Source: Prevotella sp. CAG:1031
GTDB taxonomy: Bacteria; Bacteroidota; Bacteroidia; Bacteroidales; Muribaculaceae
Length of the DNA: 16,579 nucleotides
Direction of reading: 5' to 3'
Assembly (NCBI GenBank): GCA_000431215.1
Contig: HF985619.1
Span: 28,392-44,970, forward strand
Part shown: positions 7,789-14,825 of the stretch, in pieces
Layout of the letters: the number at the start of each line of letters is the position of its first letter
Numbering within the stretch: the stretch's first letter is position 1
Made by a program: the position numbers and the translations under genes
Notes under the pieces: model-generated
What the model saw: only the letters and a program-made list of their open reading frames with translations
What the model was told of the DNA's origin: nothing
The model's database searches: none

Positions 7789-7822
7789 CATGGGGGCGCC
7801 GTGAGGCGCTCCCATGTTATTT
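7789..7822 (+). terminator. Rho-independent-type terminator of the envelope block
   Basis: A 12-bp stem (7789-7800 catgggggcgcc with 7805-7816 ggcgctcccatg) pairs through a GTGA loop, with one G-U wobble. A T-rich run (ttattt) follows. It lies 44 bp after the second skp stop. It also covers an ATG at 7814, which therefore is not a start codon. Confidence 0.85.
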
Positions 7823-7855
7823 ACCGGCAGTCTTATAAATCTTATAATAATTCGC

Positions 7856-7864
7856 TATCTTTGC
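7856..7864 (+). promoter_or_regulatory. -7 promoter box abutting the DUF6056-like gene
   Basis: TATCTTTGC fits the Bacteroidetes -7 consensus. A GTG start codon at 7868 begins 3 nt after its last base, inside the expected transcription start zone. The mRNA would be leaderless or nearly so. Confidence 0.6.
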
Positions 7865-7867
7865 GAC

Positions 7868-9105
7868 GTGAAAAACCGCCTCGGAATACCGTCCGTTACC
7901 GTTGCTGTCATCCTTGCCGTAGTGCTGCTTAACATAGTGGTTTTCTACTATACGCCGCTATATGGCGACGATCTGACCGATAAGAGCTTTTTCGAGGGCC
8001 CGTCGACGCGCTGGACAGGGCCTCTCGGCTGGCTGCGCTGGCTATGGATGCACTGGAACAGCATCAACGGGCGTCTGGGCAATTTGTCATCATTCCGCTT
8101 CTCGCACTTCCCCAGGGGTTGCGTGCCGTTGTAGCCGCCGGCTTTTTAGGACTCTTTTTCTGGGCCCCGTGTCGCCTGGTGGCGCGTTTCACCGGCCGAC
8201 GCGCTCAGGTGGCCACGATGGCCATGACGGCGTTGCTTGTCGCCGGTATGCCCTGGTATGATTCGATGTGTCTCTTTATCGGCCAGACGAACTATGTCTG
8301 GGCAGGCGCCTTCGTCATCATGGCCCTGTTGCTGCTGATGCGCCGCCACCCGGTGCGCTATCGCCTGGCGGCCGCCCTTTTCTGCGCCGTGGCGGGCGCT
8401 TTCCACGAGGCGGCGGGACTTCCGGTTGCCGTCGGGCTCGTCGTCTACAATGTTCTGAACCGCCGTCGGCCGACCGATCGGCTCCTGACAGCCTTTTTCA
8501 TAGCCGGAGCGCTTTTCGCCACTCTCTCCCCCGGAATCATATCCCGCGCCGGCACTCCGCGCGAGCCCGACGCTTCGCCGCTGATGATAGCGCTGACGTC
8601 GGACTGGGCGGTCATTCTGATGCTGGGCGCGGCCGCTCTGACGCGTCAGAGCGGACTGCGCCTGCGCCGCAGTCCGCTCTTGATCCTATTCGTCTCAGCC
8701 GCCGTCAGCGGCGTTATAAGCGTTCTGAGCACCTACGAGGGCCGTTCGGGTATGTTTGCCCAGCTGTTCGCCCTGACGTTCCTGACGGCCTTTTACGGGG
8801 CCCGTGTGAGGCTGCCGCAGTGGGGCGGACGCCTTGTCATAGCAGCAGGGATTGTTTTGCCGCTTGTCGTCGAGGGCGCGACAGCTCTGGAGTGCCGGCG
8901 TCTGTGGCCCGCCCACCAGCGTCTTCTCGAACTTTATCTGGCCAGTCCCGACGGCAGCTTCGTTTTCGAGGAAGCGGCCGAGCCGTCGCCGGTTGCCATG
9001 CTGCGCCCCTATCCGGCGCCACCGTTCTACGACGAGGCTCTCATACCCCCTCTGGAGCATCTCTACGGCAAGCCGCCGCGCATAATCCTGAAACCCTGTC
9101 GGTAG
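7868..9105 (+). pseudogene. DUF6056-like multi-pass membrane protein, frameshifted
   Basis: A polytopic membrane protein split over two frames. The 5' part runs from GTG 7868 to a stop at 8132-8134. It has one transmembrane segment (about residues 7-30), then YTPLYGDDL and a HWNSINGR motif, which resembles the start of DUF6056/GT-C-like glycosyltransferases with acidic residues after helix 1. The protein continues in the frame one base back (FVIIPLLALPQGLRAVVAAGFLG) to TAG 9103-9105, with about eight more hydrophobic helices. Adding one G to the GGG run at 8077-8079 would join the frames as NGRLGQFVIIPLL, giving about 412 residues. No canonical slippery heptamer is at the junction. It is either a sequencing error or a real loss-of-function mutation. 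Family assignment is moderate; a membrane glycosyltransferase-like role is only suggested by topology. The stop lies 2 bp from the convergent WYL gene. Confidence 0.65.
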
Positions 9106-9107
9106 CT

Positions 9108-10004
9108 TCAGCTTTTGTAGCGGTCGAGGCCCGAGGCGAGGCGGGCGCGCATCATGGCGCGCAGCTCGGGAGGCGACATTACTTCAATGTCGGGAGTGTG
9201 GCTCATCAGTTCGTCGACGAGGTCGCCGGTCAGCTTGAGGCGGTAGGTGAACACCGAGAAACTGTCGTGAACCATCTCCTGCTGGCTCGGATGGAGCGGG
9301 AGTGCCCTGAGATATTTGGCTTTGCGCGGTTCGGCGCGCAGGCGCACTTCGGCCGTGCGCCCTTCGTCGAATATGATTCCGAAGGAGTCGCGGGTATAGT
9401 CGGCGGGGCTGAAGTCGGCCGGCATCTCGAACGGCTCGGAGTCGACATTGGCCTCGGTCATGCGGTCGAGGGCGTAGGTCTTTATCTTGCGGTCGGCGAC
9501 ATTTCGGCCTGTGACGTACCAGCGCTGACGGAAAATCTTTAGGAAGTAGGGTTCTATGACGATTCCGGGCGTCGGCTTCGAACGGGTGAAGGGATGATAG
9601 GTGAAGCGCAGGCGCATCGAGCTCCGCATGGCTTCCATGACGGTGTCGAGGAAGTTGCGGGCCGACGGCACATTCTCGACGAAAATGCGGTCGGCGATGT
9701 CGCGGGCGCCGTTGAGCACACCGCTCATGGCGGCCGAGTTGAGCAGCCAGTCGGTTATGCTGTCGCTGCGCGGGCCTATAGGCTCTACGGAATATTCGAA
9801 CGTTACCGGGTTGTAGGCGAGGTTGAGCTGGAAGATTTCCTCGATTGCGTGGCGGTAGTTATAGAAAGTGCGGCGCGACATCGGCTCGCCGTTCGAGAAC
9901 TGGCTGAGCTGCCATTTCTCGTTGAGCATGGCGCGCGTCATCGAGCCGTGGCGGCGGATTGTGTCGACGATCCAGACGTAGCGTGAGAATATGTCTTTAG
10001 GCAT
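9108..10004 (-). CDS. WYL-domain transcriptional regulator
   Basis: A 298-residue regulator. Residues 1-60 look like a winged helix-turn-helix (YVWIVDTIRRHGSMTRAML, then SRRTFYNYRHAIEE as the recognition helix). Residues about 125-185 carry a WYL domain with the defining RWYVTGRN (161-168) and following KIKTYALDRM. A C-terminal WCX-like extension ends in PPELRAMMRARLASGLDRY. WYL proteins often sense small ligands or nucleic acids and can be repressors or activators. The gene is the last of the minus-strand operon. Its ATG overlaps the symporter stop by 8 bp, so it is probably co-translated with the transporter. It may control this operon or act elsewhere; no target site is evident. The stop codon lies 2 bp from the convergent upstream gene, with no hairpin between. 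Confidence 0.9.
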   Translation of the reverse strand: MPKDIFSRYVWIVDTIRRHGSMTRAMLNEKWQLSQFSNGEPMSRRTFYNYRHAIEEIFQLNLAYNPVTFEYSVEPIGPRSDSITDWLLNSAAMSGVLNGARDIADRIFVENVPSARNFLDTVMEAMRSSMRLRFTYHPFTRSKPTPGIVIEPYFLKIFRQRWYVTGRNVADRKIKTYALDRMTEANVDSEPFEMPADFSPADYTRDSFGIIFDEGRTAEVRLRAEPRKAKYLRALPLHPSQQEMVHDSFSVFTYRLKLTGDLVDELMSHTPDIEVMSPPELRAMMRARLASGLDRYKS

Positions 10005-11442
10005 TGTCGGTTACAGGTTTCGGGGCGGGTGAGAGATAGAGTCCGCCGACGGTGAAGAGGGCGTTGAAGAGAAGGAGTTCGAAACTCGTCTGGTAGCCCC
10101 AGAGAGCATCGAGGGCGCGGGCGAGGGCCCACGACAGCAGCGGTGCGGCGATCGCCACCAGCGGCACCGCCGAGTCGCGCACGCTGCGGCGCGAGGTCAG
10201 GCCGAACACGAACAGTCCGAGAATCGGGCCGTAGGTGTAGGAGGCGAGGGTATAGACGGCGCTGATGGCGTCCTGATCGCTGAGGTGATAGAAAACTATT
10301 ATGACGAGGGCCATGGCGGCGGCCATGGCGGCGTGGACCCGGCGGCGGCGCGCTGTCGAGCCGAGGATATCGACGCTGAACGATGTCGTCAGCGATGTCA
10401 GAGCCGATCCGGCGGCCGACCAGGCCGCGGCGGCGAGGCCGACAATGAAGAGCACACCGACGGGCGCCGGCATCGATTCGTGGCAGGCCACCATCGAGAA
10501 CAGCTCGTCGCTCTTAGCGGGCATCTCAAGGCCGGGAGTGGCTTCGACGAAGAGCATCATGACTGTTCCGAGAATCAGGAACAGGGCAATGACGAAGAAC
10601 TGCATTACGCCGCTGACGATCATGTTCTTGCGCGACGAGCGGCTGTCGCGGCAGGCGAGGTTGCGCTGCATCATGTCCTGATCGAGACCGTTCATGGCGA
10701 TGGCCATGAAGATTCCGGCCACGAACTGCTTCCAGAAATACTGGCCCGAGCGCGGGTCGTCGAAGAAGAATATGCGCGAGGTAGGGTGGGAGGTCACCCG
10801 GTCGGCGAGGTCGGCGGCGCCGAGACCTGTCAGGCGTGCCGTGAAGACTATGCACAGAATTACGCTCAGAATCATGCACAGGCTTTTGAGAACGTCGGTC
10901 CAGATAACCGACTTGACGCCTCCGCGAGCTGTGAACGCCCAGACTATGGCCACGGAAACCGCGACGTTCAGCTCGAACGGCAGTCCCAGCGGAGAGAAGA
11001 CGAGGGCCTGAAGCACGGCGCAGACAACGAGGAACCTCACCGATGCGCCAAGAATCTTGCTGACGAAGAAGAACCATGCGCCGGTGAGGTGGGTGGCTGT
11101 TCCGAATCGCTTTTCGAGCCAGCCGTAGATGCTGACGAGATTCAGACGGTAGAAAACCGGCACGAGCACGAAGGCTATGGCGGCATAGCCGACAATGAAG
11201 CCCATGACCATCTGGAGATAGCCGTAGCCTTTGGCGGCGACCATGCCTGGCACTGAGATGAACGTTACGCCCGATATCGAGGCGCCCACGGTGGCGATGG
11301 CCACCAGAGGCCAGGGGGCGCGTCGTCCGCCGGTGAAGAATGCGGCGTCGGAGGCGCCCGAACGGCGTGTCGAGAGATATGAGATGCCAAGGAGCAGCGC
11401 GAAGTAGGCTGCTACGGCGAGGGTAACTGTCAGCGGTGTCAT
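9997..11442 (-). CDS. Sodium:solute symporter (SSS family)
   Basis: A 481-residue inner-membrane transporter of the SSS family with about 13 hydrophobic helices. Recognisable parts are SYLSTRRSGASDAAFFTGGRRAPWP after helix 1, SGVTFISVPGM, the GGVKSVIWTDVLK motif (family TD-x-x-Q-like), and LAAAAWSAAGSALTSLTTSFSVDI, which matches the SSS sodium-binding helix. The substrate cannot be read from sequence. Because it is coupled to a NamZ-type muramidase (4-bp overlap with the upstream gene), N-acetylmuramic acid or a related wall sugar is the leading guess; sialic acid or other sugars are alternatives. The start at 11442 was chosen because it begins at the first helix and forms the overlapping start/stop; the upstream in-frame extension has no membrane or signal character. 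Confidence 0.92.
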   Translation of the reverse strand: MTPLTVTLAVAAYFALLLGISYLSTRRSGASDAAFFTGGRRAPWPLVAIATVGASISGVTFISVPGMVAAKGYGYLQMVMGFIVGYAAIAFVLVPVFYRLNLVSIYGWLEKRFGTATHLTGAWFFFVSKILGASVRFLVVCAVLQALVFSPLGLPFELNVAVSVAIVWAFTARGGVKSVIWTDVLKSLCMILSVILCIVFTARLTGLGAADLADRVTSHPTSRIFFFDDPRSGQYFWKQFVAGIFMAIAMNGLDQDMMQRNLACRDSRSSRKNMIVSGVMQFFVIALFLILGTVMMLFVEATPGLEMPAKSDELFSMVACHESMPAPVGVLFIVGLAAAAWSAAGSALTSLTTSFSVDILGSTARRRRVHAAMAAAMALVIIVFYHLSDQDAISAVYTLASYTYGPILGLFVFGLTSRRSVRDSAVPLVAIAAPLLSWALARALDALWGYQTSFELLLFNALFTVGGLYLSPAPKPVTDNA

Positions 11443-12617
11443 TCGGGATAAAGGAGATAGGGGGCGCGGCGCTTGCGGAAGGCGTCGAGGCCCGGCTGCC
11501 ATGAGGCGCGGATCTCGTCGGCTCCGAGGCCGCTTTCGATCTGGCGGCGCAGCTCGGGGGTGCCCGCCAGAAGGGTGAAGAACTTGGTGAAGAAAGGCCT
11601 GACGGAAGGGGTCGAGCGGTAGGCGTCGATGAGATAGCTAAGGTCGAGGCCGCGGGCTATGACGGTGTCGACGGGCAGGCGCGAGAGGTCACCTCCGTAG
11701 CACCGGCGCCCTTTCAGCGGCGGGTTCTTGGCCCCGGGCCGCGGCCGGGGGATGAAAGAGAAACCGCGGTGGCCCGTCATCTGCGGATGGCCGTAGAGGG
11801 TGAAGGGATTGTCGGTGCCGCGCCCGACGCTGACAGGCGTTCCCTCGAAGAAGCAGAGCGAAGGATAGAGGTAGATGGCCTGCATCGTTTTCAGGTTGGG
11901 CGAGGGAGCCACGGGGAGCTCGTAGCGCGTCTGATGGGTGTAGCCGCCGACGGGGACTACCGTCAGGTCGGCGTTGTCGAGCCTTGCGCCTCCGGGGAGC
12001 CATCCCTCGCCGTTGGCCATCAGGGCCAGTTCGCCGAGGGTCATGCCGTGGACGGCCGGAATCGGCAGTCGCCCCACACCACTTGAATATTTCATGTCGA
12101 GTACTGGACCGTCGACAACCATTCCGAGTGGGTTGGGGCGGTCGAGGATGACGACGCTCTTGCCCCGTCGGGCACAGTCGGCCATGAGGTCGAGCATCGA
12201 GATATAGTAGGTGTAGAAGCGTGCGCCGACATCCTGAAGGTCGACAACGGCGACGTCGAAGCTGTCGAGGACGCTGTCGGGCAGTCCGCGTCGCCGCCCG
12301 TCGAACATCGAGACTACGGGGAGCCCTGTGGCGGCGTCGCGCCCCGAGGCAACGTGCTCTCCGGCGTCGGCTGTGCCGCGGAAGCCGTGTTCGGGCGAGA
12401 GCAGCGTAGTGAGGTTTATGCCGCGGGCTATCATGAAGTCGGCGGTGTGGGTCACGGAGTCGACCATACCTGTGTGGTTGCTCAGCAGGGCCACACGCTT
12501 GCCGGCGAGCGGCGCCTCGTAGATGTCGGGGCGCGCAGCTCCGACAACAACCCCGGCGCTCCGGGCGGCCGCGACAGCTATCAGGGCTGTCAGAATCAGT
12601 AACGCCGTCCGCTTCAT
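11439..12617 (-). CDS. DUF1343 / NamZ-type exo-beta-N-acetylmuramidase (GH171)
   Basis: A 392-residue secreted protein of the DUF1343 family. Its founding members, NamZ of Bacillus subtilis and the Tannerella forsythia homologue, release N-acetylmuramic acid from the non-reducing end of peptidoglycan fragments. It has a signal peptide (residues 1-21, uncharged hydrophobic core, cleavage near RSA-G). Family blocks appear in order: VALLSNHTG (42-50), LLSPEHGFRG (72-81), VDLQDVGARFYTYYISM (125-141), VILDRPNPLG, IPAVHGMTLGELALMANGEGW, LKTMQAIYLYPSLCFFEGT and VSVGRGTDNPF. Length is typical. Glu76 in SPEHG is a candidate active-site residue by conservation only. The gene overlaps the AraC gene by 4 bp and the symporter by 4 bp. 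A periplasmic muramidase feeding a symporter would form a wall-sugar recycling unit. Confidence 0.9.
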   Translation of the reverse strand: MKRTALLILTALIAVAAARSAGVVVGAARPDIYEAPLAGKRVALLSNHTGMVDSVTHTADFMIARGINLTTLLSPEHGFRGTADAGEHVASGRDAATGLPVVSMFDGRRRGLPDSVLDSFDVAVVDLQDVGARFYTYYISMLDLMADCARRGKSVVILDRPNPLGMVVDGPVLDMKYSSGVGRLPIPAVHGMTLGELALMANGEGWLPGGARLDNADLTVVPVGGYTHQTRYELPVAPSPNLKTMQAIYLYPSLCFFEGTPVSVGRGTDNPFTLYGHPQMTGHRGFSFIPRPRPGAKNPPLKGRRCYGGDLSRLPVDTVIARGLDLSYLIDAYRSTPSVRPFFTKFFTLLAGTPELRRQIESGLGADEIRASWQPGLDAFRKRRAPYLLYPE

Positions 12618-13534
12618 GAGTGAATATATTCCGAGGGCGACATGCCCGTTATCAGTTTGAAGTATTTGCCGAAAGCGCTCTGGTTCGAGAAGTTCAGCTC
12701 GTAGCTGACCTGCTTGATAGTCTTTCCCGAGAAGCGCAGCAGATTCTTGGCTTCGAGGATGACGAACTCGTCGATCCATTGGGCGGCGCTGCGCCCTGTG
12801 GCTTCCTTGACGATATTCGAGAGATATTTGGTCGTTATGTAGAGCTGCTGGGCGTAGAACGACACCGACCGCTCCTGTTTGTGGAATTTCTTCAGCAGCA
12901 GCATGAAGTCCTTGACGTAGGTCGAACGGCGCGACCGCGGCCGGTCAGCCACGATCGGCTCGAGGCCGAGAACCTTTATGTGTTTGACCACGAACTGCAC
13001 CATCTGGTAGATCATCGCCGACATAAGGTTGCGGGCAATCGATTTGACATACATTCCGTCGGGGTTCGACAGTGTGTTGTGGTGGATAAGCTCGAAATAG
13101 CTTTTCATAAGCTCCTGCTCTTTGGCCGACAGAGGCAGAACGGGCTTGTATTCATGGATAGTCGCTGTCGGCAGCGTCATCATGACATTGGGGTCGATGT
13201 TGATTGTGCGCATGAATTCGGGCGACAGCATGAGCAGGTAGGCGTCGATGTCGGGCGTCACCTCGCGTTCCGAGATAATGGTGTCGGGCATCAGTATCAC
13301 AACCGATCCGGCTTCGACGGCTACGGGGTCGAGGTTGAGGTTTATCTGGAAACTGCCTTTGATGACGAGTATCCACGCCATTCCGCTGATTCTGATCGGC
13401 TGAACGGGCTGATTGCTTATGAGGCGGTCGGCGCCGGTCAGGTGGGTGAACACATAATCGTCGCCGTGAGACGAAAATTCTGCCACGAGCTTCTGAAGCT
13501 GAGCTATGTCGGAAGTGGTGACGGAGGGTTCCAT
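12614..13534 (-). CDS. AraC-family transcriptional regulator
   Basis: A 306-residue AraC/XylS-type regulator. Residues about 30-110 form a cupin-like sensing domain (ILVIKGSFQINLNLDPVAVEAGSVVILMPDTI). Residues about 205-306 form the double helix-turn-helix DNA-binding domain, with RSVSFYAQQLYITTKYLSNIVKEATGRSAAQWI as the first HTH and IKQVSYELNFSNQSAFGKYFKLITGMSPSEYI as the second, including the family signature. It is the first gene of the operon and shares a 4-bp overlap with the NamZ-type gene. It most likely activates its own operon in response to a sugar or wall fragment. The ligand is unknown. A -7 box lies about 30 bp upstream of the ATG. Confidence 0.94.
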   Translation of the reverse strand: MEPSVTTSDIAQLQKLVAEFSSHGDDYVFTHLTGADRLISNQPVQPIRISGMAWILVIKGSFQINLNLDPVAVEAGSVVILMPDTIISEREVTPDIDAYLLMLSPEFMRTINIDPNVMMTLPTATIHEYKPVLPLSAKEQELMKSYFELIHHNTLSNPDGMYVKSIARNLMSAMIYQMVQFVVKHIKVLGLEPIVADRPRSRRSTYVKDFMLLLKKFHKQERSVSFYAQQLYITTKYLSNIVKEATGRSAAQWIDEFVILEAKNLLRFSGKTIKQVSYELNFSNQSAFGKYFKLITGMSPSEYIHS

Positions 13535-13561
13535 AGGTTTGTCGATTGGTGATTATTGCCA

Positions 13562-13569
13562 CAAAAATA
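13562..13569 (-). promoter_or_regulatory. -7 promoter box of the AraC-NamZ-SSS-WYL operon
   Basis: Read on the minus strand, TATTTTTG fits TAnnTTTG. Transcription would begin near 13555-13557, leaving a leader of about 20 nt before the ATG at 13534. No -33 TTTG at the right distance is obvious, as expected if an AraC-type activator is needed. Confidence 0.5.
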
Positions 13570-13639
13570 GCCAAAAGTTTTATAATTTCGGTGTATTCGG
13601 ACATTATTTTTCTTTTTGGCTGGTGAGGAAGGTCTGTCA

Positions 13640-13654
13640 GCGGTTTAAAACCGC
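13640..13654. promoter_or_regulatory. 15-bp inverted repeat, possible operator
   Basis: gcggttt-a-aaaccgc is a perfect inverted repeat with 7-bp arms and a single central base. It lies 24 bp upstream of the -7 box of the polyprenyl synthase gene, against its -33 region, and 70 bp upstream of the AraC operon's -7 box. The symmetry suits a dimeric regulator. There is no T-run beside it, and a one-base loop rules out a terminator hairpin. Confidence 0.4.
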
Positions 13655-13678
13655 CTTTCCATATTAGAAAAAAATCGT

Positions 13679-13687
13679 TAACTTTGC
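13679..13687 (+). promoter_or_regulatory. -7 promoter box of the polyprenyl synthase gene
   Basis: TAACTTTGC matches the Bacteroidetes -7 box. ATG 13695 begins 7 nt after its last base, so the 5' untranslated region is predicted to be only a few bases. A TTTC at 13655-13658 is a weak -33 candidate at a fitting distance. Confidence 0.65.
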
Positions 13688-13694
13688 GGCCAAA

Positions 13695-14687
13695 ATGAGC
13701 GCTTTCACCGAAATAACGGCACGACTCGCGCCGGAAATGGAGAGCCTGAACAAACATATCAGGGCCTCGCTGACGACGTCGAACCCAATGATGACCGACG
13801 TCATAACTTCGTATCTGACAACGAAAGGAAAGCAGATACGTCCCCTGCTCGTTGTCATGAGCTCGCGCTTCTTCGCGGGCGTCGGCGAGCCCGACAAGAA
13901 GGTGCTCCGCGCGGCCGCCGCCGTAGAGCTTCTCCACAATGCCACTCTTATCCACGATGATGTCGTCGACGACGCCGACACACGTCGCGGATGTCCGACG
14001 ATCAACGCCGCCTGGGACAACCATGTGGCTGTGCTCGTGGGCGACTTTTTTCTCTCGACAGCCCTGCGCGAGAGCTGCGACACCGGCGACCTGCGCATAA
14101 TCCGCTCTATTTCGAGTCTGGGACGCGAACTCGCCACGGGCGAGATGGATCAGATCTGCAATGCGCGTTTCCACACCCTCGACGAGCGGGCCTACATGAC
14201 GACCATCGGCCGCAAGACGGCGTCGCTCTTCGTCAGCTGTGTAGAACTCGGCGCCTATGCTGTCGGTGTCGACAGCGACGATCCGGCGCTCACGGCCCTT
14301 CGCCGCTATGCCGAACTGCTCGGGCTATGCTTTCAGATACGCGACGATATTTTCGACTATTATGCCGTCGACGACGCTATCGGGAAGCCCACAGGCAATG
14401 ATCTGCGCGAGGGGAAGGTTACGCTGCCGCTGCTCTACGCCCTGACGAAGTCGGGCGACCGGCGCAGCTGTGAGATGACCGAACTTGTCGGAAAAGAGGA
14501 GCTTTCGGCCGACGAGATAACGACTCTGATAGAGTTTGCGAAAAACGCCGGAGGAATTGACTATGCCCACGGCGTTATGTCGGATCTCAGACAGCGCGGC
14601 CGCGACATCATAGCCCCCTGGGCCGGAAATGCCGCGACAGCCGCTTTCGAGTCAATCTTCGATTTTATTATCGCCCGGGAGAGCTGA
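13695..14687 (+). CDS. All-trans polyprenyl diphosphate synthase
   Basis: A 330-residue trans-prenyltransferase. It adds isopentenyl units to an allylic diphosphate to make the long side chain of menaquinone, the usual respiratory quinone of Bacteroidales. It has both aspartate-rich motifs: LIHDDVVDD (FARM, Asp88-Asp92) and FQIRDDIFDY (SARM, Asp217-Asp221). Other family marks are GKQIRPLLV (45-53), the RR-G pair after FARM, GEMDQ (149-153) and the KPTGNDLREGKVTLPL block (231-246). Residues just before FARM are small (NAT at 82-84), as in medium- to long-chain synthases; product length (heptaprenyl to decaprenyl) cannot be decided by eye. Length fits the IspB/HepT group. The gene is monocistronic, with its own promoter and a terminator 80 bp downstream. 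Confidence 0.94.
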   Translation: MSAFTEITARLAPEMESLNKHIRASLTTSNPMMTDVITSYLTTKGKQIRPLLVVMSSRFFAGVGEPDKKVLRAAAAVELLHNATLIHDDVVDDADTRRGCPTINAAWDNHVAVLVGDFFLSTALRESCDTGDLRIIRSISSLGRELATGEMDQICNARFHTLDERAYMTTIGRKTASLFVSCVELGAYAVGVDSDDPALTALRRYAELLGLCFQIRDDIFDYYAVDDAIGKPTGNDLREGKVTLPLLYALTKSGDRRSCEMTELVGKEELSADEITTLIEFAKNAGGIDYAHGVMSDLRQRGRDIIAPWAGNAATAAFESIFDFIIARES

Positions 14688-14693
14688 GGCTTT

Positions 14694-14720
14694 AGCAGCC
14701 GCAGCAGCCGTAGCAGCCAG
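14694..14720 (+). repeat. Three 9-bp tandem repeats (agcagccNN)
   Basis: agcagccgc, agcagccgt and agcagccag stand in tandem starting 7 bp after the stop of the polyprenyl synthase gene, followed by a small inverted repeat (cagct-ga-agctg, 14718-14729). Their function is not known. Like the array at 901-954, they have a 9-bp period and lie at the 3' edge of a gene. Confidence 0.6.
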
Positions 14721-14736
14721 CTGAAGCTGACTGCCT

Positions 14737-14767
14737 GTTCAAAAAAACGAGGCGTTCAAAAAAACGA
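14737..14767. repeat. Perfect 14-bp direct repeat gttcaaaaaaacga
   Basis: Two identical copies at 14737-14750 and 14754-14767 are separated by 3 bp (period 17). Each carries a run of seven A. The second copy runs directly into the terminator stem, so on the minus strand its T7 run forms the tail of the hairpin. Confidence 0.75.
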
Positions 14768-14799
14768 ACGAGAGGAACAGGTTCCTCTCGTTATATTTT
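14767..14799. terminator. Bidirectional terminator between convergent genes
   Basis: A perfect 12-bp stem (14767-14778 aacgagaggaac with 14781-14792 gttcctctcgtt) surrounds a 2-nt AG centre; in RNA a few pairs open to make the loop. T-rich sequence (ttatatttt) follows on the plus strand and a T7 run on the minus strand. It therefore serves both the polyprenyl synthase gene and the convergent hydrolase gene. Confidence 0.85.
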
Positions 14800-14825
14800 C
14801 AATTCTAAATTTTAAATTTTCAATT

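Noticed and set aside
7814..7867. ATG 7814 as start of the DUF6056-like protein
   Set aside because: It lies within the terminator stem and upstream of the promoter box; GTG 7868 follows the box.
8077..8090. Programmed -1 ribosomal frameshift in the membrane protein
   Set aside because: The direction fits, but there is no slippery heptamer and no obvious stimulating structure.
8268..9542. 424-residue plus-strand frame spanning the DUF6056-like gene and the WYL gene
   Set aside because: Its translation is Arg/Ser-rich shadow sequence and it runs across two convergent genes with clear family matches on their own frames.
10285..11256. 323-residue plus-strand frame opposite the symporter gene
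   Set aside because: His/Glu-rich antisense shadow; the minus-strand frame encodes an unmistakable SSS transporter.
14694..14767. CRISPR-like array
   Set aside because: Repeats are 9 and 14 bp with almost no spacers and no cas genes nearby.
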